From contig CAKURL010000020.1 in the NCBI GenBank assembly GCA_934675685.1, forward strand, positions 1 through 26,711: DNA of 26,711 bases, written 5' to 3'. Under the pieces are notes generated by a model. The model did no database searches, was not told the origin of the DNA, and saw only the letters and a program-made list of their open reading frames with translations. Of the stretch, positions 7,824-14,521 are shown in pieces. The DNA is from an uncultured Candidatus Melainabacteria bacterium (GTDB lineage: Bacteria; Cyanobacteriota; Vampirovibrionia; Gastranaerophilales; Gastranaerophilaceae). The position numbers and the translations under genes were made by a program. Numbering within the stretch: position 1 is the stretch's first letter; each line of letters begins with the position of its first letter.

Positions 7824-8204
7824 TTATTCATCATCTTGAATTTCAAAAGTTGATTGAACATTATTTATAGAAGGTTCGTAAGCGCTAAAAATCTTTTTTG
7901 TCTTTGATACAGAGAGGATTTTTGCTCTTAGCTCTTCTTTGATTGATCCTAAAAGATTAATGTTTTCTTCTTCCATTTGGGCGATTTTTAGCCTTTTTGA
8001 ATATAGATATTGGTCTTTTTTAATGTCTTCTATATAAGGTTTTTCAAAAGCCAAGATTTTATCTATCAAAATTTGTTTGTTTCTTGTTGAATTTTCAAGA
8101 GTATCCATGTCTGCTTTTAAAATCGCATTTTTTATTTCGTTGTTGAAATTTATAAGCTGTTCATATAATAAATTCAAATGGTTAGAATTGTTTGTATCTA
8201 GCAT
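7824..8204 (-). CDS. FliT/FlgN-like flagellar chaperone (putative)
   Basis: A 126-aa, mostly helical, charged protein following fliS by 11 nt, which is the usual place of fliT (the chaperone of the filament cap FliD). The pattern fits the FliT/FlgN type: an N-terminal helix with LLYEQLINFNNEIKNAI, a middle RNKQILIDKILAFE like the family's ERQELIDRI segment, a second helix with EEENINLLGSIKEELRAKI, and a C-terminal KTKKIFSAYEP like the KKALxAY ending of FliT. No signal peptide or membrane segment. AAAAAGG lies about 6 nt before the ATG. Sequence similarity is weak by eye, so the name rests partly on context; an unrelated short flagellar protein is the alternative. Confidence 0.6.
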   Translation of the reverse strand: MLDTNNSNHLNLLYEQLINFNNEIKNAILKADMDTLENSTRNKQILIDKILAFEKPYIEDIKKDQYLYSKRLKIAQMEEENINLLGSIKEELRAKILSVSKTKKIFSAYEPSINNVQSTFEIQDDE

Positions 8205-8215
8205 TTTTAGCCTTT

Positions 8216-8662
8216 TTATTCTTCTTCGTCATCATAGTCGTCGTCATAATCATCGTCATCTTCTTCGTCGATTAATTTTGAACTTTCTTCTTGATGATAT
8301 ATTTCGATTGCTTTTGCCCAAGTGTTTCTTAGGTTTTTCACCAATTTTAAGACTTCATCTATAGGCTCCATTTGCCTTTTTATGTTTGCTTGAACAAGCC
8401 TTCTTATAAAATATTCATATAAGCTTTGAAGGTTTGCGCTCAATTGCGGAGCTACTTCGTGGTCTAGTGTGTTTATAAATTCGTTTAAGATTTTTTGCGC
8501 ACCCATTAAGTTGTTGTGCAAATCTTCTATATTTTTGTTTGTTAGCGCGATTTTTGCTTTGTTTAAAAATTGAATACAGCCATCATAGAGCATAATCAAA
8601 ATTTGTTCTCTTGAAGCTGTTTCTATATTTGCTTTTTGATATTGTTGTATATATTGGTTCAT
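8216..8662 (-). CDS. fliS: Flagellar secretion chaperone FliS, with long acidic tail
   Basis: Cytoplasmic export chaperone that binds the C-terminus of flagellin and prevents early polymerisation. The N-terminus YIQQYQKANIETASREQILI and the following LYDGCIQFLNKAKIAL are diagnostic of FliS, and the four-helix domain ends near residue 122. After IYHQEESSKL the protein closes with an almost purely acidic tail (132-148, 15 Asp/Glu and 2 Tyr), which is longer and more acidic than is usual. AGGAAA lies upstream; the gene begins 3 nt after the flaG stop and is followed by a FliT-like gene, so the three form one operon. The tail may mimic an acidic ligand or keep the chaperone soluble; that is inference. 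Confidence 0.93.
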   Translation of the reverse strand: MNQYIQQYQKANIETASREQILIMLYDGCIQFLNKAKIALTNKNIEDLHNNLMGAQKILNEFINTLDHEVAPQLSANLQSLYEYFIRRLVQANIKRQMEPIDEVLKLVKNLRNTWAKAIEIYHQEESSKLIDEEDDDDYDDDYDDEEE

Positions 8663-8665
8663 TGT

Positions 8666-9055
8666 TTAAAATTTCCTGTTGACTAAAATTCCATTGCTAG
8701 TGTTTAAAAAACCTGTCAAATTAGATAAAATTTTTGCGCTAAAGACTTGCAAAACTTCATCTGTGTCTTTATCTATGATTAAAATATTGTTAGTATTTTC
8801 TTCGACTTTAAGTTCATATTTTTTGGTGTCGCTTAAATCGTAATTTATTATTTCTTCAAGGTTTTCTTCTTGTTTTTTTTCGCCGTTTTTGCCTTCGTTT
8901 TTTTCAAAGCCCTGCTCATTTTCTTCGTCAGGGTTGATTTTTTTGCTTGTCGCAAGTCCGTCTATTCTTTTTTGGATTTGCACATTTTGTGGTATTATGT
9001 TTTGATTATTTGGCTCCAAGCGAAGCTGGTTTGGCGATATTCCTTCTATTCCCAT
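8666..9055 (-). CDS. flaG: FlaG-family flagellar protein
   Basis: 129-aa protein whose last about 60 residues match the FlaG fold: LKVEENTNNILIIDKDTDEV, then LQVFSAKILSNLTGFLNTSNG and ILVNRKF, parallel to the family pattern of a beta hairpin (E-x-T-x-x-I-V-I-x-V-I-D-x-x-T-G-E-V-I-R-Q-I-P) followed by a helix and GLLVDxxA. The N-terminal half (about 1-65) is low complexity and rich in Asn, Gln, Glu and Lys, so probably disordered. FlaG influences filament length in other flagellated bacteria. First gene of flaG-fliS-fliT-like; AGAAGG sits very close (3 nt) to the ATG. The usual fliD between flaG and fliS is absent. Confidence 0.8.
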   Translation of the reverse strand: MGIEGISPNQLRLEPNNQNIIPQNVQIQKRIDGLATSKKINPDEENEQGFEKNEGKNGEKKQEENLEEIINYDLSDTKKYELKVEENTNNILIIDKDTDEVLQVFSAKILSNLTGFLNTSNGILVNRKF

Positions 9056-9074
9056 AAGCCTTCTTTCGTAAACA

Positions 9075-9102
9075 ATTATAACTTATTTTACTTGTATTTT
9101 AA
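9075..9102 (-). promoter_or_regulatory. Possible flaG operon promoter
   Basis: Minus-strand TTAAAA (9102-9097), 16-nt spacer, TATAAT (9080-9075), ending 19 nt before the flaG ATG. It looks like a housekeeping promoter rather than a FliA (sigma-28) one; no GCCGATAA-like -10 is visible. The region is AT-rich, so the -35 is uncertain. Confidence 0.4.
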
Positions 9103-9128
9103 TAAATTATATAATGTATTTATCTAAA

Positions 9129-9147
9129 ATACCATGCTTGGTATAAT
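9129..9147 (+). promoter_or_regulatory. Extended -10 promoter with overlapping inverted repeat
   Basis: TGG-TATAAT (9139-9147) is an extended -10 for the gene at 9180. A perfect inverted repeat ATACCA-TGCT-TGGTAT (9129-9144) overlaps it, as an operator would. The -35 is poor (TTTATC). AGGAAC (9169-9174) then serves as Shine-Dalgarno. Confidence 0.5.
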
Positions 9148-9179
9148 TGTAGTAATAACATAAAGATTAGGAACATTAA

Positions 9180-9932
9180 ATGCAAAAAGTTTCGGATATT
9201 GTACTTCAAAACATGAGAAATTTGCCCATTTGGGTCAAACAAGTAGTCACAAAAGAAATCTTCGAAGATTTGGAAAAGAAATTAGCTGATTTTTCAGAAC
9301 TTTCTGAAACAGATAGTCTTTTTCAATCTATGTTGCCAAAGGTTAGCGTAAAGGGCAAACAAGAAATTGTTGCTCGCATGCTTAATTTGTCTGAAGCTTT
9401 TTATACTTTTTTGATTGACGCGCAAGAAGGCTGTGATATCTTTGAAATCACAATCAAAAACAACTGGTCTTTAGCAGACACAGCCAAAATTTTCATAAAG
9501 CTTTTTGAACTTGAACTTGTCATAATTTCCGATAACGACTCAGATAAGACTGTCGCTATTGCTATGTTTATCGCAGGAAAAATTAAAACAGGCGAATTCT
9601 TAAAAAGAATAGGAAAAATCGACGCACTTCAACTAGAGCAAGCAATCCGCTACCAAAAACAATTAAACGACGAAGGGCGCCATATTAAGATGGCAAGTAT
9701 TTTAATTAAATTAGGCTTCATCACAAACAAAGGTCTTGATAGCTTGCTTTTATTAAAAGAAGAAGCAAAAAAACGCATGCCGGTGACAATCGGAATTGCA
9801 GCTTTGCATTTTGACGATAAAGACGCGGAGTTGACTCAAATAGATAGGCTTCAAAGAGAAGTTTCTCGCCTTGAAAGCGAAAATCTTATCATGAAAAAAC
9901 GCTTGAAGAAATTGTTGAAGCTTGATGTCTAG
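9180..9932 (+). CDS. Protein with tandem MshEN-like motifs and C-terminal coiled coil
   Basis: 250-aa protein not matching a named full-length family. Residues 1-130 are helical without a recognised motif. Residues 138-160 read GEFLKRIGKIDALQLEQAIRYQ and 171-194 read MASILIKLGFITNKGLDSLL plus LLKE, which is the repeated G-x-x-L-x-x-x-G-x-I-x-x-x-x-L-x-x-A/L pattern of MshEN / GspE-N domains. Some of those bind cyclic di-GMP in type II secretion and type IV pilus ATPases. The canonical Arg-Leu-Gly at the start of each motif is altered (KTG, IKM), so nucleotide binding is doubtful. Residues 218-247 form a coiled coil ending in a basic KKRLKKLLK. No ATPase domain follows. The asparaginase gene overlaps its end by 8 nt. 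Family reading is by eye. Confidence 0.65.
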   Translation: MQKVSDIVLQNMRNLPIWVKQVVTKEIFEDLEKKLADFSELSETDSLFQSMLPKVSVKGKQEIVARMLNLSEAFYTFLIDAQEGCDIFEITIKNNWSLADTAKIFIKLFELELVIISDNDSDKTVAIAMFIAGKIKTGEFLKRIGKIDALQLEQAIRYQKQLNDEGRHIKMASILIKLGFITNKGLDSLLLLKEEAKKRMPVTIGIAALHFDDKDAELTQIDRLQREVSRLESENLIMKKRLKKLLKLDV

Positions 9933-10866
9933 TTTGTGTTCACACATTCCTCTTTTATATTCTACAAGAGGCGATATCCTAGACTGCATATATTATGGAA
10001 GCTTGTACCATTTTAAAGATGGAAAAATTTCTTCTTATTTAGGTGAAAGCCCAGATAAGCTTGTCTATATGCGCTCTTTAGCAAAGCCTTTACAGGCTTC
10101 TATAATGTGCGATACAAATGTAATTTCTGATTTTAATTTAAAAGAAGAAGAAATTGCGATGTTTTGCGCTTCCCATGCGGGCTCAAGTGCGCACATAAAA
10201 GTCTTAGAAAAGCTTTTAAAGAAATTTAATCTTTCTCAAGATGATTTAGTTTTAGCTCCACAAAGGCCATTAGACGACAGGGAATTTGACGGACAAAAAA
10301 CAAAGCTTCAAAATAATTGTAGCGCAAAGCATATAATGATGCTTATTATGTGTCAATATTTTAATTTTAATATTAAAAATTATAATTCCCCAAATCACCC
10401 GTTGCAGAAAATAATTTTAAAAAAACAACAAGAATTGTCTGAAGAAAAATGCGAATTTTTAAGCTATGACGGCTGTTCGACCCCTCTTTGGGCAATTTCT
10501 TATGAAGGCATTTTAAGAAGCTATTTTAAACTTTTGAATGATAAAAAATATGAAATTTTATTTAATTCTATTTTAAAATACCCTAATCTTTTTGGTGGCT
10601 ACAGTCGCTTTGATAGCGAAATCATTGAGCTTTCTTCAGGAAAACTTTTTTCAAAAGTGGGCGCAGGCGGGTTTGTTATAGTCTATAATTTTAAAAAAAA
10701 TGAGTTTTTGCTCGTTAAAATGGCTCAAAACAACAACGAAATAAGAAGGCTTGTGACTTTAGATTTATTGAACAAATTAGGTTGGCTAGAATATAAAAAA
10801 GAAGAATATGAGATAAACCAAATAGGTCAAAAAGTCGCAAAATATCATTATGAGATAAGTTTTTAA
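9925..10866 (+). CDS. L-asparaginase, AnsA / Rhizobium etli class-3 type
   Basis: Hydrolyses L-asparagine to aspartate and ammonia. The 313-aa sequence belongs to the thermolabile asparaginase family of R. etli (Asparaginase_II domain), not the E. coli AnsA/AnsB fold. Conserved sites are visible in order: Ser51 and Lys54 in MRSLAKPLQA, Ser83 in CASHAGSSAH, Cys132 and Lys135 in NNCSAKHIMML, Cys184 in DGCSTPLWA, and SGKLFSKVGAGG near the C-terminus. These correspond in kind and spacing to the Ser-Lys pairs and Cys/Lys zinc-site residues described for the R. etli enzyme. The ATG at 9925 overlaps the upstream stop (ATGTCTAG), implying coupling. The usual GAEG near the end is GAGG here. No signal peptide, so cytoplasmic. 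Confidence 0.88.
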   Translation: MSSLCSHIPLLYSTRGDILDCIYYGSLYHFKDGKISSYLGESPDKLVYMRSLAKPLQASIMCDTNVISDFNLKEEEIAMFCASHAGSSAHIKVLEKLLKKFNLSQDDLVLAPQRPLDDREFDGQKTKLQNNCSAKHIMMLIMCQYFNFNIKNYNSPNHPLQKIILKKQQELSEEKCEFLSYDGCSTPLWAISYEGILRSYFKLLNDKKYEILFNSILKYPNLFGGYSRFDSEIIELSSGKLFSKVGAGGFVIVYNFKKNEFLLVKMAQNNNEIRRLVTLDLLNKLGWLEYKKEEYEINQIGQKVAKYHYEISF

Positions 10867-10870
10867 AATA

Positions 10871-10914
10871 AAAATTAAGTTTAATTACAAGCTCATTGCA
10901 AACTTAATTTTTTT
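10871..10914 (+). terminator. AT-rich hairpin terminator after the asparaginase gene
   Basis: Perfect 12-bp inverted repeat AAAATTAAGTTT (10871-10882) and AAACTTAATTTT (10900-10911) with a 17-nt loop, running into a T tract to 10914. The stem has few G-C pairs and the loop is long, so it may be weak. Its 3' arm overlaps the -35 of the next promoter. Confidence 0.6.
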
Positions 10915-10923
10915 AGGTAGAAT
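10896..10923 (+). promoter_or_regulatory. Promoter of the FtsB-like gene, predicted leaderless start
   Basis: TTGCAA (10896-10901), 16-nt spacer, TAGAAT (10918-10923). Six bases (TTAGGT) separate the -10 from the ATG at 10930, so the transcript should begin at the start codon. Confidence 0.6.
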
Positions 10924-10929
10924 TTAGGT

Positions 10930-11379
10930 ATGAAAAACGAATTTTCAAATTTAAAGTCAAGAGTGCAAAAGCAACAAAAGAAAAAAATCAGAAAAACCAG
11001 ATTTTACCATTCTTTTTTAACTATTGTTCTGCTTTTGTGTATTTGCCAAATAAGCTATAGCGCTGTTTTAAATCTTGCAAAGATTGTAGTTTATCAAGCA
11101 AAAATCGTAAAAGCGCAAGATTTATATAACCAAGCGCAAAAAAGAAATAAAAATTTGAAAAATGACATACAAAACTTTGGCTCTATGCAAAAAGTGGAAT
11201 CAATCGCAAGAAATAACTTGAAAATGGCGGCTAAAGACGAAGTTCTAATCATCATAAATCAGCCAAACAAAGAAGAAGATGAGCAAAGTTCAAATGAAAA
11301 TAATAAATTTTTAGAATTTTTTGAAAAATTTCAAAATAAATTCAATAACGACATGACTCCCGACAAATCCCCAGATTAG
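10930..11379 (+). CDS. FtsB/DivIC-like septum formation initiator protein
   Basis: 149-aa single-pass membrane protein. A basic cytoplasmic N-terminus (RVQKQQKKKIRKTRF, 11-25) is followed by a membrane segment (about 27-48) and a periplasmic coiled coil (about 52-85). Then comes the conserved motif region KVESIARNNLKMAAKDEVLIII (88-109), which matches the VExxAREKLGMxxPGE pattern of FtsB/DivIC/FtsL. These proteins join FtsQ and FtsL to activate septal peptidoglycan synthesis. A charged tail (112-149, NKEEDEQSS...) extends beyond the usual domain. FtsL is an alternative because the groups are hard to separate by eye. It is transcribed from its own leaderless-type promoter and overlaps a small minus-strand ORF by 4 nt at its end. 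Confidence 0.75.
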   Translation: MKNEFSNLKSRVQKQQKKKIRKTRFYHSFLTIVLLLCICQISYSAVLNLAKIVVYQAKIVKAQDLYNQAQKRNKNLKNDIQNFGSMQKVESIARNNLKMAAKDEVLIIINQPNKEEDEQSSNENNKFLEFFEKFQNKFNNDMTPDKSPD

Positions 11380-11534
11380 CCATTAATATTATTTTTCACA
11401 ACTTTAATCTCGAAATTGATATCGCAAACTTTCGCAATTGCGCTCAAAGCAAGTGCGCGCCTTTTATGCATTGCGCTTTGAATAATTTCGTTTGACCTTA
11501 ATTTATTCGAGAGTGCTAATTTTTTCTTCTGCAT
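11376..11534 (-). CDS. Small basic hypothetical protein (52 aa)
   Basis: An open frame in the 278-nt gap between the FtsB-like gene and trmFO: MQKKKLALSNKLRSNEIIQS, then AMHKRRALALSAIAKVCDIN and FEIKVVKNNING. It is strongly basic at the N-terminus and probably helical, with no signal peptide, membrane segment or known domain. AAGG (11544-11541) lies 6 nt before the ATG on the minus strand, and codon choice resembles the neighbours. Its TAA overlaps the stop region of the convergent FtsB-like gene by 4 nt. The tight fit, ribosome site and gene-like codon use favour a real gene. It could also be a chance frame in antisense to an intergenic region. Confidence 0.45.
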   Translation of the reverse strand: MQKKKLALSNKLRSNEIIQSAMHKRRALALSAIAKVCDINFEIKVVKNNING

Positions 11535-11642
11535 AGCTTACCTTATTAGTACCTTTTATATTCCCTTTATCGGCATATTTAAGCAAAAACTTTAAAATTA
11601 AACAAAAAATATTATAAAAAGTTTATAAAAATTAATATTTTT

Positions 11643-11651
11643 TGCTAGAAT
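11643..11651 (+). promoter_or_regulatory. trmFO extended -10 promoter, predicted leaderless start
   Basis: TGC-TAGAAT (11643-11651) is an extended -10; six bases (ATTGGT) lead to the ATG at 11658. The upstream region is very AT-rich, with only a vague -35 (TTTATA). No Shine-Dalgarno precedes the ATG. Confidence 0.55.
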
Positions 11652-11657
11652 ATTGGT

Positions 11658-13004
11658 ATGGAAAATAATAATTTTGAAAAAGAAATAAATGTCATAGGGG
11701 CTGGGCTTGCGGGGTCTGAGGCTGCTATTTATTTAGCAAAAAAAGGATATAAAATAAATTTATTTGAAATGCGCCCGAAGTTTCAAACAGGGGCGCATAA
11801 AACCTCTTTGCCTGCTGAAGTTGTGTGTTCAAATAGCCTAGGGGCAATGGATATCACTTCTGCTTCCGGCATGCTTAAAAAAGAAGCTTTGCTTTTAGGC
11901 TCCACTCTTTTTCAAGTTGCTCTTGAAAATTCAGTTCCTGCAGGGGCATCTTTATCTATTGATAGAGTAAAATTTAGCGAAAAAATAAAAGAAATCATAT
12001 CCGGTTTTAAAAATATAAACTATATTGAAGAAAAATATGATAAAATTGACCCTAATGTCCCTACTATTATTGCCACTGGGCCATTAACTCAAGAAGATTT
12101 AATCAAAAATATAAAACAAGAATTTGATAGCGAAAATTTTCATTTTTATGATGCTATTGCGCCAATTGTGGAAAAAAATTCTATTGATTTTTCAAAAGCT
12201 TTTTTCGCTTCTCGCTGGGATAAAGGCACGGCTGATTATATAAATTGCCCAATGACAAAAGAAGAATATGAAAAATTCTATGATTTTTTAATAAATGCAA
12301 AAAGAGCGCCTTTGAAGGAATTTGAAGCGAATTATTTTGAAGGGTGTATGCCAGTAGAAGTCATGGCTTCAAGAGGAAAAGACACTTTGAGGTTTGGTCC
12401 AATGAAGCCTGTCGGGCTTTTTGATAGAAGAATACCTACGGAATTTAAGAAAAACCAATTTTATGCAGTTGTTCAATTGAGGCAAGACGACAAAATTGCT
12501 TCTTTATACAACCTCGTCGGTTTTCAAACAAACCTTCTTTGGGGAGAGCAAAAAGAGATGATGAAATATATCCCAGGGCTTGAAAATGCTTCTATTGTGC
12601 GCTATGGGGTAATGCACGCTAATACATTTATAAATTCTCCAAAGATTTTAAACAAATTTTTGCAAACAAAAAAATATGAAAATATCTTTTTTGCAGGCCA
12701 AATCACAGGGGTTGAAGGTTATTGCGAAAGCATTTCGACTGGGCTTTTGGCTGCAATAAATATGGATTTATATTTAAATAAGAAAGATATGATAGAGCTT
12801 ACAAATGAAACAATGCTGGGTTCTCTTGTGGAATATATCACATATCCTGACCACAAAAAATTCCAGCCTGTGAATTCTTCTTGGGGAATAGTGAAAGAAG
12901 TCGAGGGTGACAGGAAACAATTAAAAGACAAAAAATTTAAAAACAATTTGAGAGCTACGAGAGCTTTAAAAAAGATTGAAGAAATAAAAGAAAGAATTTT
13001 ATAA
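11658..13004 (+). CDS. trmFO: Methylenetetrahydrofolate--tRNA (uracil-5-)-methyltransferase TrmFO
   Basis: Flavoprotein that makes ribothymidine-54 in the tRNA T-loop, using methylenetetrahydrofolate as carbon donor and FADH2. The FAD-binding motif VIGAGLAGSEAA occupies 12-23. The two functional cysteines of the family are visible: Cys57 in EVVCSNSLGA and Cys230 in YFEGCMPVEVMASRG. Other blocks include FEMRP, GPLTQEDL, LRFGPMKPVGL, NLVGFQTNLLWGEQ and the C-terminal GQITGVEGYCESISTGLLAA. 448 aa is the standard length. Followed 11 nt later by pepA. Replaces SAM-dependent TrmA, as in Firmicutes and Cyanobacteria-related lineages. Confidence 0.98.
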   Translation: MENNNFEKEINVIGAGLAGSEAAIYLAKKGYKINLFEMRPKFQTGAHKTSLPAEVVCSNSLGAMDITSASGMLKKEALLLGSTLFQVALENSVPAGASLSIDRVKFSEKIKEIISGFKNINYIEEKYDKIDPNVPTIIATGPLTQEDLIKNIKQEFDSENFHFYDAIAPIVEKNSIDFSKAFFASRWDKGTADYINCPMTKEEYEKFYDFLINAKRAPLKEFEANYFEGCMPVEVMASRGKDTLRFGPMKPVGLFDRRIPTEFKKNQFYAVVQLRQDDKIASLYNLVGFQTNLLWGEQKEMMKYIPGLENASIVRYGVMHANTFINSPKILNKFLQTKKYENIFFAGQITGVEGYCESISTGLLAAINMDLYLNKKDMIELTNETMLGSLVEYITYPDHKKFQPVNSSWGIVKEVEGDRKQLKDKKFKNNLRATRALKKIEEIKERIL

Positions 13005-13015
13005 GGAGTTTAATT

Positions 13016-14503
13016 ATGAAATTTCAAATAAAAAAAACAAGCGAAATAAACGAAAATTCTAATATATGTACTTTGTGTTTCGTTTTTGAAGACGATATTT
13101 TGGAAAACAAAAAAAGCGAATTATTTTCTTATTTAGATAAACTTTCGAATAATGAATTAGGAAAGCAAATTTTTGAATATAAAACAATTAAATGTGCGCA
13201 TTTGGACTTATTTAAATATTCAATTTCAGATAAATTGATGACTTTCGTGTGTGGGCTTGGGAAAAAAGAAAATTTCACTTTAAAAAAGCTTTCTCAAGCA
13301 GCAGCAACAGCAGCAAGAGCAATTAAAAACTTAAATTTTGAGACTTTAACTTTGGAATTACCTACTATTGATTTCAACAGCGAAATTTCAAAAGAAGATA
13401 TCGCAAGAGCAATAATCCCTGCTATTCGTATCGGGTTTTATGAATTTAAGAAATATTCAAATTCTAAAAAGATAACTTTTAAAAATATTGAAATTTTAGA
13501 AAATAATTTAACTTCTGAATTAGAAAAAAATATTCAAATAGGAGCTTATATTTCTTCTGCAATGAAGTTTGCAAAAGACTTGGTAAATGAGCCTGCTCAA
13601 AACGCGACTCCATTTGCAATCGCAAAAATTGCAAAAGAAATCGCTCAAGAAAACAATCTTGAAATTGAAATTTTTGATAAAAAACAAATAAAAGAAAAGA
13701 AAATGAATGCATATTTAGCAGTCTCTCAAGGAAGTGTGCATGAGCCATATTTTATACATTTAACCTATAAACCAGAAGGCGTTATAAGAAAAAAAGTCGC
13801 TCTTGTGGGAAAAGGGATTACTTTTGATGCAGGCGGTATGAATATCAAACCAGCAACTTCTATGCTCACTATGAAAGATGACATGACAGGAGCTGCAAGC
13901 GTTCTTTCAATTATTCAAGCAGTATCTAAGATGAAACTTGATATCGAGCTTCATATCATAAGCGCGCTTTGCGAAAACATGACATCAGGAAGTGCTTATA
14001 AACAAGGGGACGTCTTGACTGCGATGAATGGAAAAACTATAGAGGTGGACAACACAGACGCCGAAGGAAGGATAACTTTAGCTGACGCATTGTGCTTTGC
14101 GGACACTTTAGGAGTAGATGAAGTAATCGATATTGCAACTTTAACAGGAGCGGTTATTGTTTCTTTAGGAAATAACATAACAGGGGTTATGGGGAACAAT
14201 CAAGAACAAATTGATAAATTCATAGAAATTTCAAAGAAATCTTGCGAAAATACTTGGCAAATGCCAATTTTAGAAGAATTGAAAGACAATTTGAAATCTG
14301 AAATTGCAGACTTTAAAAACACAGGCGGAAGAAACGCAGGCACTTCAACTGCTGCTTGGTTTTTGTCTAATTTCACAAAATCAAATAAATGGCTTCATTT
14401 AGATATTGCAGGAACTGCATATTTAGATAAATCTAATAAAGAGACTTTGCAAGGTCCAACGGGCGTGATGATTAGAAGTTTGATAAACTATTTAATCGGC
14501 TAA
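13016..14503 (+). CDS. pepA: Leucyl aminopeptidase (M17 cytosol aminopeptidase)
   Basis: Dizinc exopeptidase that removes N-terminal residues in the cytoplasm for peptide turnover. The C-terminal catalytic domain shows all family motifs: VGKGITFDAGGMNIKP (264-279; metal ligands Lys266, Asp271), MKDDMTGAASV (286-296; Asp289) and the signature NTDAEGRITLADAL (346-359; Asp348, Glu350, catalytic Arg352). The N-terminal domain (about 1-160) is more divergent, as is usual. 495 aa is typical. A clear AGGAG precedes the ATG, and the gene follows trmFO by 11 nt, probably as one transcript. It ends convergent to the 474-aa gene, 18 nt away. E. coli PepA also binds DNA; nothing here shows that role. Confidence 0.97.
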   Translation: MKFQIKKTSEINENSNICTLCFVFEDDILENKKSELFSYLDKLSNNELGKQIFEYKTIKCAHLDLFKYSISDKLMTFVCGLGKKENFTLKKLSQAAATAARAIKNLNFETLTLELPTIDFNSEISKEDIARAIIPAIRIGFYEFKKYSNSKKITFKNIEILENNLTSELEKNIQIGAYISSAMKFAKDLVNEPAQNATPFAIAKIAKEIAQENNLEIEIFDKKQIKEKKMNAYLAVSQGSVHEPYFIHLTYKPEGVIRKKVALVGKGITFDAGGMNIKPATSMLTMKDDMTGAASVLSIIQAVSKMKLDIELHIISALCENMTSGSAYKQGDVLTAMNGKTIEVDNTDAEGRITLADALCFADTLGVDEVIDIATLTGAVIVSLGNNITGVMGNNQEQIDKFIEISKKSCENTWQMPILEELKDNLKSEIADFKNTGGRNAGTSTAAWFLSNFTKSNKWLHLDIAGTAYLDKSNKETLQGPTGVMIRSLINYLIG

Positions 14504-14521
14504 AATTTAAATAAAACAAAA

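Noticed and set aside
9059..9110. FliA (sigma-28) promoter for the flaG operon
   Set aside because: No TAAA-N15-GCCGATAA-like sequence is present; only an ordinary TATAAT is visible.
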